Source: an uncultured Bacilli bacterium
Lineage (GTDB): Bacteria > Bacillota_I > Bacilli_A > RFN20 > CAG-826
Assembly (NCBI GenBank): GCA_934725985.1
Contig: CAKVCX010000001.1
Coordinates: 620,001-684,000 of the forward strand
Direction of reading: 5' to 3'
DNA: 64,000 nt
The translations under genes were made by a program, and so were the position numbers. Shown one piece after another: positions 8,862 to 17,900 of this stretch (position 1 is its first letter; every line of letters starts with the position of its first letter). Under the pieces are notes generated by a model. The model was not told the DNA's origin. It made no database searches and worked only from the letters and a program-made list of their open reading frames with translations.

Positions 8862-9905
8862 ATGGACTTATTTAGAAGCGAATTGTATGTAGACGATTTG
8901 AAGAAGACTACAAATTCTTTTGATTTAGAATCGTTTTATGGAAAAACATTTTTAATTACCGGTGGTTTAGGGTTGGTTTGCTCAGCTATAGTCGACCTTT
9001 TAATAGAGGCCAATTTGGAATATGATGCCGATATAAAAATTTATATAGCAGATATAAACTATCCTCTTTTTAAAACTAAATACCCAAACAAAGAAAATGT
9101 TTTTTTTATAAATTATAATTCAATTAATCAAATTGATTTTTCTTTTGGCGTTGATTTCATTATTGTTGGTGCTGGTTTGGCCAATCCTAACTTATATGTT
9201 TCTAAACCAATAGAAACAATGCTTTCAAACGCGAATGGCGTTCGTAATTTGCTTGAATATGCGAAACATCACTCGGCAAAAAGAGTTTTGTATATTTCTT
9301 CTAGCGAAATTTATGGCAAAAACGAGTATGGTAGGCCATTTCTTGAAACCGATCTATCTTGCTTCGATACAAATAATATTCGCTCTTCTTATGCATGCAC
9401 CAAATCGTTTTGCGAACTCTTGTGCAAATCTTATGCGGCCGAAATTAATTCCGATGCAGTCATCGTGAGGCCTGGTCATATCTTTGGACCGTCGGCATCT
9501 CCTTTTGACGCGAGAATTTCTTCTGATTTTTGCTTCAAAGCCGCAAGAGGCGAAAACCTTGTTTTAAAAAGTTCCGGCTCACAAATCCGTTCTTATTGCT
9601 ATTCATTAGATTGTGCCAAAGCAATATTGACCGTTCTTCTGTATGGTGAAAAAAGTGAATCATATAACATATCGAACGAAGATCAGATATCTATAAAAGA
9701 ATTATCTGAATTTATTGCAAAATGTGGTGGTGTGGATCTGTTATATGACAATCCAAAAGAAATTGAAGCCAAGGCATTTAATCCGATGAATAATTCATGC
9801 CTTGACTGTACAAAATTATTTAATCTTGGGTATAGACCATCATTTTGTTATGAGAAAGGTATTGATCATACAATAAAAATTATTAAGGATTTATATTATA
9901 AATAA
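8862..9905 (+). CDS. NAD-dependent epimerase/dehydratase (extended SDR)
   Basis: This 347-residue extended SDR acts on an unknown nucleotide sugar or polyol. The Rossmann motif reads TGGLGLVCS, so the third glycine of TGGxGxxG is cysteine. The catalytic set is seen in YISSSEIYG and YACTKSFCE (Tyr and Lys of YxxxK), followed by VRPGHIFGP. It is the first gene of the second polysaccharide locus and is two bases from the cytidylyltransferase gene, so its substrate is probably a CDP-linked compound or its precursor. In related loci TarJ or a Bcs1-type reductase occupies this place. Confidence 0.85.
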   Translation: MDLFRSELYVDDLKKTTNSFDLESFYGKTFLITGGLGLVCSAIVDLLIEANLEYDADIKIYIADINYPLFKTKYPNKENVFFINYNSINQIDFSFGVDFIIVGAGLANPNLYVSKPIETMLSNANGVRNLLEYAKHHSAKRVLYISSSEIYGKNEYGRPFLETDLSCFDTNNIRSSYACTKSFCELLCKSYAAEINSDAVIVRPGHIFGPSASPFDARISSDFCFKAARGENLVLKSSGSQIRSYCYSLDCAKAILTVLLYGEKSESYNISNEDQISIKELSEFIAKCGGVDLLYDNPKEIEAKAFNPMNNSCLDCTKLFNLGYRPSFCYEKGIDHTIKIIKDLYYK

Positions 9906-9907
9906 TT

Positions 9908-10600
9908 ATGAATTATGCAATTATTACGGCCGCCGGGAAAGGCACGCGTGCACATTTAGAAGTTCCAAAACAGTTTTACAAAGTTTATAACAAACCATTG
10001 CTCGCTTATACACTTGAAGCTTTTCAAAAGTGCACTGATATAGATTCTATTGTACTGGTTTTAAGCCAAGAATATATTGATGAAGGCCATGCAATTGTAA
10101 AAGAATACGGCATTTCGAAAGCTAATTATTTTTGTGTTGGCGGTGAAACTAATCAAATGTCTATTTTCAATGGATTTAAGGCATTATCTTCTGTGGCAAA
10201 AGATAACGACATTGTCGTGGTTCACGATGGGGTTAGATGTCTTGTATCTCCTGAAATAATTTCTAGCAATATTGAGACGTGTAAAACCAAAGGAAACGGA
10301 ATAACGGCTATTCCTTGCAATGAGGCCATGCTTTATACGGAGGATGGTTTTTCTTCTTCTAAATCGATAGATAGAAGCAAAATATATAAAACTCAAACGC
10401 CTCATTCTATTGGTTTTAAAGATGGCTATGGCTTATTAAAAAGAACTTTTGAACGTGGAGTTGCCAATAGTGTTGCTTTGTGTACGATGCTAATAGAGGA
10501 TGGACAAAAGGTATATTTTTCAAAAGGAAGCAATTTGAATTTTAAAGTAACACAGCCTGAAGATATTGAACTATTTGAATGCTATTTAAACAAAAAATAG
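9908..10600 (+). CDS. IspD/TarI-family cytidylyltransferase
   Basis: This 230-residue protein is of normal length for IspD/TarI enzymes. It has the CTP-binding loop AAGKGTR at residues 8-14 with PKQFYKVYNKPLLAYTLEAF behind it, then VVHDGVRCLVS, TAIPCNEAMLY and YKTQTPHSIGF. In this setting, next to a CDP-polyol phosphotransferase and capsule genes, activation of ribitol-5-phosphate or a related polyol phosphate to a CDP form is more likely than MEP-pathway isoprenoid synthesis. No other MEP gene is nearby. Substrate is not proven by sequence. Confidence 0.85.
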   Translation: MNYAIITAAGKGTRAHLEVPKQFYKVYNKPLLAYTLEAFQKCTDIDSIVLVLSQEYIDEGHAIVKEYGISKANYFCVGGETNQMSIFNGFKALSSVAKDNDIVVVHDGVRCLVSPEIISSNIETCKTKGNGITAIPCNEAMLYTEDGFSSSKSIDRSKIYKTQTPHSIGFKDGYGLLKRTFERGVANSVALCTMLIEDGQKVYFSKGSNLNFKVTQPEDIELFECYLNKK

Positions 10601-10702
10601 AGAGTTTAATTGTTTATTTATTAACTAGTTTTTTCTGCTTGTCTTTTCCAAATTGGCTTTTTGGTATAAACTTTTCTTGATATTTTTATTATTGGTTTTG
10701 AA

Positions 10703-11878
10703 TTGCGGAGCTTAATTGGTTTAGTGAAAAGAATAGAATATATTTTGAAACATAATTTAGTTATTCAAAAAATTTATAAAATTGTTTTTTCTTGTTTGTT
10801 TAACGTTATAACAATTTTTGTGCCAATTAAAAAAAATAGGATCTTGTTTTCGTCGTTTTCTGGAAAAAAATATAATGATAGTCCGAAAGTAATTTTTGAT
10901 GCTTTGTGTAAAGAACATAGTACACTAGACTTTGAATGCTATTGGGCTTTTGAAAATCCAAAGGATTTTGCAAATTTTGGACTAAAAACTGTGAAAATTA
11001 ATTCACCAAAATATTTTTACATTGCATTTAGTTCTAAATATTGGATTACTAATGTTAACATCGAAAGAGGGCTATCTTTTAAAAAAAAGAATCAGTTTTA
11101 TTTAAACACTTGGCATGGGACGGGGCCAAAGACCGCAGGTAATGCCGCTCTTGGCAGGAAAGACTATAATTTTAAAAAAGTTAATTGTTTGTGTGCTGAT
11201 GGCGAATATTTAAAAAAAATATTCGTTAGGGATTTTTTGGCAAAAGAAGAAAACATTCTTTTGTGTGGACGCCCAAGAGACGATGTTCTTTATTCAAAAA
11301 ATATCAATATTGAAAGTATTAGAAAAAAATACGGCATTGATTCTAAATGTTTCGTTATTTTGTATGCTCCGACTTGGCGTGAGCCGAACTCGAAGACTCT
11401 TAATTCGGAATTTTCTATATCTTTAGATTTAGAAAAAATTGTGCAAACATTTAATGATGTGTGCATTCTTTTTAGAGCACATTCAGCAACGCAAAGCGTT
11501 AATAATCTTAGCTTGTCTAGTCGAATCATTGACGCAACCGAAGTAGCGGATATTTCCGATTTGTATTTCGTTTCCGATCTTCTTATTACTGATTTCTCGT
11601 CTGCGGCTATCGATTTTTCAATTTTGCATAAACCTTTTTTGTGTTATGCGCCAGATTATGATACGTATACGCAGAGTAGGTCTTTATATTTTGATTTAAA
11701 AAAAGAATATCCGTTTGGGGTTCAAACAAGCACGGAAGAAGTTATAGAATGCATAAAAAAAGTAATGGCAAATGACTATTCCGAATTATTCAAAAAATTC
11801 CATTATAAATATTCACCATTCGGGGGCAACGCTACAAATACTTGTGTTGAAGCTATGCTTGCGTTTCAAAATGATTAG
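10703..11878 (+). CDS. CDP-glycerol/ribitol phosphotransferase family (TagB/TagF-like)
   Basis: This 391-residue peripheral membrane transferase adds polyol phosphate from a CDP donor to a lipid-linked chain. The family hallmarks are NTWHGTGPKTAG, CADGEYLKKIF, LCGRPRDDVL, YAPTWREP, FRAHSAT and LLITDFSSAAIDFSIL with KPFLCYAPDYDTY. Together with the cytidylyltransferase upstream this implies a phosphopolyol in the surface polymer. The start is uncertain: TTG 10703 is used here, while GTG 10724 has CGGAG 13 bases upstream. About 100 bases separate it from the previous gene. Confidence 0.88.
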   Translation: MRSLIGLVKRIEYILKHNLVIQKIYKIVFSCLFNVITIFVPIKKNRILFSSFSGKKYNDSPKVIFDALCKEHSTLDFECYWAFENPKDFANFGLKTVKINSPKYFYIAFSSKYWITNVNIERGLSFKKKNQFYLNTWHGTGPKTAGNAALGRKDYNFKKVNCLCADGEYLKKIFVRDFLAKEENILLCGRPRDDVLYSKNINIESIRKKYGIDSKCFVILYAPTWREPNSKTLNSEFSISLDLEKIVQTFNDVCILFRAHSATQSVNNLSLSSRIIDATEVADISDLYFVSDLLITDFSSAAIDFSILHKPFLCYAPDYDTYTQSRSLYFDLKKEYPFGVQTSTEEVIECIKKVMANDYSELFKKFHYKYSPFGGNATNTCVEAMLAFQND

Positions 11879-11898
11879 GCCAATATAAACTTTGTTGG

Positions 11899-11904
11899 TA
11901 TAAT
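11899..11904 (+). promoter_or_regulatory. -10 box very close to a start codon
   Basis: A perfect TATAAT lies 6 bases before ATG 11911, which opens a 7-codon frame (MEIICHK) whose TGA overlaps ATG 11931 of the following gene. Transcription would start at or near ATG 11911, giving a nearly leaderless message with a minute upstream peptide. I found no clear -35. Confidence 0.45.
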
Positions 11905-11930
11905 AAAAACATGGAAATTATTTGTCACAA

Positions 11931-13187
11931 ATGAATGATATAAAGAAAAACAAAAGACTGATTTCAAACAATCAAAAATCTATTTTTAGAGTTTTTAACG
12001 TTCTTTTTTTGTTTGTGTTTTTTTCTATTTTATCCAACGTTTTCATATCGTGTACTTTTAATCATGACCTTGATCAACTTTCATATAAAATTAATAATTA
12101 CAACAATGATCTTGATGGGAAAGAGTTTGTGAGACCTTATGTAAAAGTCGAAAGAAAAAGCAACAACAACGCACTTTATGATGACCTATATAAAAGATTT
12201 TATTATAGTGACGATTCAGGATCTATCCGTCAATATATGAATAATAATTGTTGCTATGATTTTGGCAATGGCGAAAAGATACAGCTTAATTTATATTCGC
12301 AAAGTTCCTTTTATATTTTGGACACAATTGCCGTAGATGGTGGTTATCGAATTGATAATGGTTTATTCCATGCATATTTTTCAAGCAAGGAACTTGGAAG
12401 CGGCGGTTATTTAGGAAAACATTTTGGGTGTGATTCATATATTTATATATCAGACATATTTGCTGATAAGTTGCTTGAGACTTATGGGCTAGAAAAATCG
12501 ATGGACTCCTATGAAAAGCTTATTAACGAAGAACGATATGCGATTTTGGACATAGTTGTTGATGATAAAACAACTTTGAAATTTTCTATAAATAATATAA
12601 TTTATTCCGATAAGAGAAGTGCGCCTAGATGTTGCGAGTTTAATGAGTTTTTTGGTCTTATAAATCATTATTACGTTTCCGAATATTTTAGTCCATGCAT
12701 CGAAATTGATTTAAAAGCATATTCTTATTACATTACATCTGTTTTGAATTCTATAAATAATTATGGGTATACTACTGATAATTGCGTCTTTAGTTTTTAC
12801 CTTTTTGACAAAAACTCAAAGTCTTATTACAAGAGTAAAAGCATCGGGGAAGAATATGTCGATATAGTGTCATTGGCGAATAATGATACTTTTTTCGTGT
12901 CAATGTATATTATGTCTATAGTTATTGGCTCAGTCGTCTATTCAGTTGCGGCTTATGGAATTAGTTTAAAACGAGAGATTTTAATTTGTGTTTCGCTAGA
13001 GTTGTTGTCCTTATCGGCGTATTCAATTGCTGCAAATTATTTTTATACTTTTTATCTTTATTCAATAATGCCGCTTGTTTTATTTTTAATATTATTACTT
13101 CTGAAAGGAAAAAGAATTGTCTATGCATTCAAGGATAGAGCATATGGCGAAACGCATCTGGATTTCGCCAATTACTACGAAATGTAA
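11931..13187 (+). CDS. membrane protein with FtsX/MacB-like topology
   Basis: This 418-residue protein has one helix near the N-terminus (about residues 25-45), a long extracytoplasmic domain of roughly 280 residues, and three C-terminal helices (VSMYIMSIVIGSVVYSVAAY; REILICVSLELLSLSAYSI; FYLYSIMPLVLFLILLLL). This is the layout of MacB/FtsX ABC permeases, but no ATPase gene is adjacent. ATG 11931 is preferred to TTG 11922. It is embedded in the capsule locus, and its 3' end overlaps the polymerase gene. A role in export or assembly is conjecture. Confidence 0.65.
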   Translation: MNDIKKNKRLISNNQKSIFRVFNVLFLFVFFSILSNVFISCTFNHDLDQLSYKINNYNNDLDGKEFVRPYVKVERKSNNNALYDDLYKRFYYSDDSGSIRQYMNNNCCYDFGNGEKIQLNLYSQSSFYILDTIAVDGGYRIDNGLFHAYFSSKELGSGGYLGKHFGCDSYIYISDIFADKLLETYGLEKSMDSYEKLINEERYAILDIVVDDKTTLKFSINNIIYSDKRSAPRCCEFNEFFGLINHYYVSEYFSPCIEIDLKAYSYYITSVLNSINNYGYTTDNCVFSFYLFDKNSKSYYKSKSIGEEYVDIVSLANNDTFFVSMYIMSIVIGSVVYSVAAYGISLKREILICVSLELLSLSAYSIAANYFYTFYLYSIMPLVLFLILLLLKGKRIVYAFKDRAYGETHLDFANYYEM

Positions 13188-14403
13188 GCTTAATATTGCT
13201 TTAGATTTGTTTGTTTTGCTCCTTTTTTCTATTACCTTTTTTTCTATTCCAGCATTTTCTTTCATTGGAACAGGGAAGTATGTCACTTGGGCTTTGACAC
13301 TTTTCTTGCTTACTTCTATTTCTGTTTCTCTTTTTTTGTTTTATGAAATAAAAATTGATGTTATTTCATTCTCTTTTCTTCTTTTTGCCGTTTCTTCGTT
13401 TGTTTCTTCTGCTTTGTGTGGGTTTAAGGCTTTCAAAACAACGCCTATTTTTTTGTCATTATTAACTTTTGCGATTTACACATACGCTAAGTCTATAAAA
13501 GGAAGTGTCAGACTTAATTCTTTTTTGTTTTTTGCTTTTACTGGCTCAATACTTTTTCTATTTCTCTTCATTTTCAAATATAGGAGCGAATTAATTCACC
13601 TTGATTTCAATCGCATAGGTAGCGAATTTGGTGATGAAAATGATATTGCTTTATTTTTGGCTTTTGGACTTTTGTGTTCGTTTTACTATGGGACTGATTT
13701 TCATAGAGATACAATTATTTTTAACATTTTTTGTCTTTTTTTAATTTTGCTTTTTGGATTGTGCGGTTTTTCAACCGGAAGCAAAATATTTATATTAATT
13801 TCTTTTCTTTGCTTTTTGTATTTTCCTTTTGCAAAATGTGGAAAAAAGAAATGGTGGCTGGCCTTATTAATAAACCTATCCTTGGTAGCAGTTTTTTTTG
13901 TTCTAATAAATTTGCCATTTCTTTCCACTATTAGGGATAGATTTTTTAGTTTTTTATCTACTTTGTTTGGAAAAAGTGTTGGACAGGGAAAAACTAATGA
14001 ATTAAGTACAATAAATAGAATGGATATGTTTTATTGTGGGATGCAAATGTGGATTAGAAAACCTATGTTTGGTTGGGGCATTTGGGGGTTTGCTACTTTT
14101 AGCGGAAGGGCTGGTGGCTGGTCTCACAACAATATATCTGAATCTTTTTGCAATTTCGGCCTTATTGGTACATTTTTGTTCCATTTTGGTTTCATTATGT
14201 CATTTTATTATTTTTTTCAAAGCAAACATAAAAAAGAAAAAATGCTGTCGTTTGCCTTACTACTGTTTTACGTATTAATGATGGTATCCGTTGCTTTGAA
14301 TAGCCAAAAATTATATGCTCTTGTATCTGGTGTTGTTTTTGCTTCTATTTGCGAAAACAAGAGTCTGATTAGTTTTTGTTGTTTAAAAAACAAATGGAGT
14401 TGA
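13117..14403 (+). CDS. O-antigen ligase/polymerase (Wzy-like)
   Basis: This is a 428-residue polytopic membrane protein with about ten hydrophobic helices. The large loop before the last helices ends in GWGIWGFATFSGRAGGWSHNNISESFCNFGLIGTFLFHFG, the recognisable WaaL/Wzy PF04932-type HN..E...GLIG signature. It would polymerise or ligate lipid-linked repeat units outside the membrane. The start is TTG 13117 (AAAGGA eight bases upstream) or ATG 13123 two codons later; either overlaps the previous gene by about 70 bases. It fits the Wzx/Wzy pathway with the flippase at 17901. Confidence 0.85.
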   Translation: MSMHSRIEHMAKRIWISPITTKCKLNIALDLFVLLLFSITFFSIPAFSFIGTGKYVTWALTLFLLTSISVSLFLFYEIKIDVISFSFLLFAVSSFVSSALCGFKAFKTTPIFLSLLTFAIYTYAKSIKGSVRLNSFLFFAFTGSILFLFLFIFKYRSELIHLDFNRIGSEFGDENDIALFLAFGLLCSFYYGTDFHRDTIIFNIFCLFLILLFGLCGFSTGSKIFILISFLCFLYFPFAKCGKKKWWLALLINLSLVAVFFVLINLPFLSTIRDRFFSFLSTLFGKSVGQGKTNELSTINRMDMFYCGMQMWIRKPMFGWGIWGFATFSGRAGGWSHNNISESFCNFGLIGTFLFHFGFIMSFYYFFQSKHKKEKMLSFALLLFYVLMMVSVALNSQKLYALVSGVVFASICENKSLISFCCLKNKWS

Positions 14404-14406
14404 ACT

Positions 14407-15507
14407 ATGAGAATTAATATTATTGGGAATAATGCAAATGATAATAATGTCACCGATGGCGGAAGGATAAAAATTCGTCTTTTTAGAGACTTACTTGAAA
14501 AAGAAAACTATGATGTTCATGTAATTGAACTCGATGGTTGGAAAAGAAATCCACTAAAGTTATTAATAGAAATTAAAAAAGCCATTAAATTAAGCGAAAG
14601 AATAGTAATAATGGCTGGCCCTCGTGGCTGCAGGTTAATAATTCCGATCGTAAATTTTTTTAATAGAAAAAAGAAAAGTCATGTTGTTTTTTGTCCACTT
14701 GGCATTGGCACTCTTGATGCTCTTATAAAGAAAATGTCAAAAGAAGAAGCACAAAAATTTTTAAGTGGCGAAATTGAGATCAAAAATAAAGATTTGGAAA
14801 TGGGAAAAAATCTTTCTCTGCTTGATTATGTTGTTGTTGAAAACAAGGCGCTTTTAAAAAGATATAAGAGTTTTTATAACATTGATAATGTATTTGTCCT
14901 TGAAAATTTTAGAGACTTAGTTGTGGAGAAGCGAGATTATAATCATGAAATTCCAATGAAGGTAGTTTATTACTCCAGAGTAAAGAATTATAAGGGAATT
15001 TTTGATTTAATAAATGCCGTAAAAGCAATAAACAAAAAAAGCAATGAAAGAGAAATACTATTGGATATATATGGCGATATTCAATTGAGTGAGGAAGAGA
15101 ATAAGATATTTTTTTCTTTGCTGGATGATGAAATAAAATATAATGGCGTTACTAGTCAAGACGAATCAATTGCACTCTTGAAGAGGTATGATTTATTTTG
15201 TTTACCGACAAAATATTATGGCGAAGGGACTTCTGGCGCACTCGTAGAAGCAATGATAGCTGGGACTCCAGTTTTGGTATCTTCATATAGCCAAGTGAAA
15301 GAATTGGTTTCGAACGGTGATAGTGGCTTAATCTTTGATTTTGATTCTATCGAGTCTTTGCAAAAAAACTTAGAAAATGCAATTGCACTTCATAAAGAAG
15401 GGTTGCTTGAAAGAATCGGAATATCAGGTCAAATTTTTGCTGAAAAATATACTTACAAATACAACAAATGCGCATTTTTAAAATACTTTGCCGGAAAGGC
15501 TGACTGA
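14407..15507 (+). CDS. GT4 family glycosyltransferase
   Basis: This is a 366-residue GT-B glycosyltransferase. The C-terminal nucleotide-binding half carries MKVVYYSRVKNYKGIFDLINAV, then YDLFCLPTKYYGEGTSGALVEAMIAGTPVLVSSYSQVKELVSNGDSGLIFD, the EX7E region of GT4 enzymes (group 1). It works at the cytoplasmic face on the lipid-linked repeat unit; sugar and linkage cannot be read from sequence. It starts 3 bases after the polymerase gene, and its TGA overlaps the ATG of the next transferase. Confidence 0.85.
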   Translation: MRINIIGNNANDNNVTDGGRIKIRLFRDLLEKENYDVHVIELDGWKRNPLKLLIEIKKAIKLSERIVIMAGPRGCRLIIPIVNFFNRKKKSHVVFCPLGIGTLDALIKKMSKEEAQKFLSGEIEIKNKDLEMGKNLSLLDYVVVENKALLKRYKSFYNIDNVFVLENFRDLVVEKRDYNHEIPMKVVYYSRVKNYKGIFDLINAVKAINKKSNEREILLDIYGDIQLSEEENKIFFSLLDDEIKYNGVTSQDESIALLKRYDLFCLPTKYYGEGTSGALVEAMIAGTPVLVSSYSQVKELVSNGDSGLIFDFDSIESLQKNLENAIALHKEGLLERIGISGQIFAEKYTYKYNKCAFLKYFAGKAD

Positions 15508-16739
15508 TGAAATTGCTGATTGTGATGTCTGGGGGGTTTGATACTTATGGGCCATCAAGACATTTATACCATGCTTTAATAGAAGATTGCTTAAAAAAAG
15601 GCAATATAGTCCACCTTATTGAAAGTCATTCTACCGGAACAGATACTGATGTTCCGGCTGATTTTTTAAAAAATCCAAATTTTACGTATGAAATTATTCG
15701 ACAGAAATGTGCTAAAAAAAAGCAATTTGTAAAGAGGTATATAAATGGTTTTTTATATACGTTAAAGTGCAGAAAGCCTTTAAGAAAAACGCGTGATCAT
15801 TATGATGTAGCAATGGTTCAGTCATGTGTGTGGGCGCCTTTTATGGTTCCTGAGGTCAAAAAAATGACTAGAGCAACAGTTTTATGGAACATACAGGATA
15901 TGTTTCCCGGTGCATCTATTGCTAATGGTGTTTTAAAAAATAAATTATTAGGTAAGTTTTTTTACGCTTTGCATAAAAGAGCGTATAAAAATGCTGATTG
16001 GATTTCAGTTATATCTGAGGACATGGCGAAAAAGGTTATAGAACAAAGATTTGATGAAAAAAGAATTAGCGTCATTTATGATTGGTTTGACGATACAAGT
16101 GTTTTTGAAATTGCATGGGAAAATAATTTATTTGTTAAAAAATATAACTTAAAAAAAGATGTTTTTTATGTTCAATACGCCGGAACAATGGGATTTAATT
16201 TTGATTATAGATTGGTTGTGAAAGTAGCCAAGATTTTGCAAGATTATAAAGATATAGTTTTTCAAATGATTGGTTTTGGGAGCCAAATGAATGATTTTAT
16301 AAATGCCGTTAAGGAAGAAAAACTGACTAATTTTATGTTTTTGCCTTTGCAAGAGCAAAATATGGTGTCTCATGTTTATAGTTCTTGCGATGTTTGCTTA
16401 ATACCTCTCCCAAAAGGCGTAATAGGAAATTCAGTTCCTAGTAAGATTGGACTGCTGATGGCTTGCAAAAGGCCAGTGATTTCTAGCTCTGATGCAAATT
16501 CTGAGTATATAAAAATGATTAATAACAATGCTTTTGGTTTTGGGTGTTCAGTAGACAATCATGAATTAATAGCACAATACATTTTAGAACTGAAAAACAA
16601 TCCGAGCCTAAAAAAACAAATGGGCATAAATGGATATAATTATGGAAGTGTTATTTATTCGCGAAAGTATAATGTGAACAAGTATTTGGAATTGTTTGAT
16701 TTTCTAACTTCGGAGAAAAGAAAAAATGAAAATAAATAA
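15507..16739 (+). CDS. GT4-like glycosyltransferase
   Basis: This 410-residue protein has the WbuB-like organisation of GT4 enzymes: an N-terminal domain with HLIESHSTGTDTDVP and WNIQDMFPGAS, then ISVIYDWFDDTSVF, the donor domain beginning FYVQYAGTMGFNFDY, and SSCDVCLIPLPKGVIGNSVPSKIGLLMACKRPVISSSD. Such proteins often transfer FucNAc or related aminosugars, which would fit capEFG at the left edge, but this is only suggestive. TGATG overlap with the gene before and a 14-base overlap with the one after indicate one operon. Confidence 0.85.
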   Translation: MKLLIVMSGGFDTYGPSRHLYHALIEDCLKKGNIVHLIESHSTGTDTDVPADFLKNPNFTYEIIRQKCAKKKQFVKRYINGFLYTLKCRKPLRKTRDHYDVAMVQSCVWAPFMVPEVKKMTRATVLWNIQDMFPGASIANGVLKNKLLGKFFYALHKRAYKNADWISVISEDMAKKVIEQRFDEKRISVIYDWFDDTSVFEIAWENNLFVKKYNLKKDVFYVQYAGTMGFNFDYRLVVKVAKILQDYKDIVFQMIGFGSQMNDFINAVKEEKLTNFMFLPLQEQNMVSHVYSSCDVCLIPLPKGVIGNSVPSKIGLLMACKRPVISSSDANSEYIKMINNNAFGFGCSVDNHELIAQYILELKNNPSLKKQMGINGYNYGSVIYSRKYNVNKYLELFDFLTSEKRKNENK

Positions 16740-17832
16740 AATCAAAGCAGCGTTTGTTGTAAATTCTTTAAAATCTAGAAACGGCGCCGATGTTTTTCTT
16801 GTTGATTTAGTTACGGCTTTCGCGATGAACGGTAAAATCAATTTTATCTTGGTTTGTCTCTATGACGAAATAGATGAATCGTTTATAAAAATACTAAAAG
16901 AGCATAATGTCAAAGTTTATTTTTGCCACAAAAAAAGAAAAATAGATTTAAAATGTTCGAGAGAATTCAAAAAAATAATTAATAATTTTTCACCAAACAT
17001 AATAAATACTCATTTGTCAGTTTTGCCTACGTATTTTCTTGCCTTTGGCTTTTTGAAAAGGCAATGGCGAATTGTAAAAACGTATCACAGCGTGCCTGGA
17101 CACGACTTAAAAAAAATAAATGTTGTTTTGGAAAAAATATATTTAAAGAAAAAAATGCTTTTTTTCATTGGGATTTCAGACGAAATATCAAAAAAATCAT
17201 TGTTAATGTTTCCAAAGGCAACAATTAGAACTATAGAAAATGGTATTTTTTTGCCACAACAAAATGAATTACACGAGGCAAAAAGAGAATACGATTTTAT
17301 AATTGTCGCTTCATTAGAGCCAATCAAAAACCACTATTTATTATTAAATGCTTTTCGCAAATTTTTGCAAAAATATCCATTTTCAAAGTTGGTTATAGTT
17401 GGAGGCGGTTCCAAAGAACGCGAATACAAAGTCTTTGTTTCAAATAACTCAATGGAAAACAATGTTGTTTTCACAGGACCAGTAGATGATGTCTTTGAAT
17501 ATTTGAATAAATCGAAAATATTTGTTCTTTCATCTTTGCAAGAAGGGAATCCAATTTCTATTTTGGAAGCCGTTTCGGTTGGCCTTCCGATTATTGCACC
17601 TAGAGTTGGTGGAATCCCAAATGTAATAAAAAACGAAATTAATGGCCTTTTGTTTAATTTAAACGATGAGATTGGGCTTTTAAATGCTATGACAATCCTT
17701 TATGAAAATGATGTTTTAAAAAGAACAATTTCAATAAACAATAAAATCTATGCAAAAGATTTTTCAATAGAAAAAACGGCAAACGAATATTTTGATTATT
17801 TTTGCTGGGTAAGTAAGACGGCTGCTAATTGA
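16726..17832 (+). CDS. GT4 family glycosyltransferase
   Basis: This is a 368-residue GT-B enzyme. It has SLKSRNGADVFLVDLVTAFAMNG near the N-terminus, IVASLEPIKNHYLLLNAFRKF, VIVGGGSKEREY, and the EX7E region SSLQEGNPISILEAVSVGLPIIAPRVGGIPNVI. This is a canonical GT4 fold protein, likely adding one sugar of the repeat unit. The reading frame overlaps the preceding transferase, and 68 bases separate it from wzx, where a new -10 box appears. Confidence 0.87.
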   Translation: MKINKIKAAFVVNSLKSRNGADVFLVDLVTAFAMNGKINFILVCLYDEIDESFIKILKEHNVKVYFCHKKRKIDLKCSREFKKIINNFSPNIINTHLSVLPTYFLAFGFLKRQWRIVKTYHSVPGHDLKKINVVLEKIYLKKKMLFFIGISDEISKKSLLMFPKATIRTIENGIFLPQQNELHEAKREYDFIIVASLEPIKNHYLLLNAFRKFLQKYPFSKLVIVGGGSKEREYKVFVSNNSMENNVVFTGPVDDVFEYLNKSKIFVLSSLQEGNPISILEAVSVGLPIIAPRVGGIPNVIKNEINGLLFNLNDEIGLLNAMTILYENDVLKRTISINNKIYAKDFSIEKTANEYFDYFCWVSKTAAN

Positions 17833-17871
17833 TAGTATTTTCGCTTTCTATGAAACTATTTTTGTTTAATG

Positions 17872-17877
17872 TATAAT
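17872..17877 (+). promoter_or_regulatory. -10 box before wzx
   Basis: A TATAAT hexamer 23 bases before ATG 17901, in one of the few real gaps of the locus. There is no ribosome-binding sequence between it and the ATG and no convincing -35. Confidence 0.35.
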
Positions 17878-17900
17878 TTTTACATTGAACAATCTTTTGT

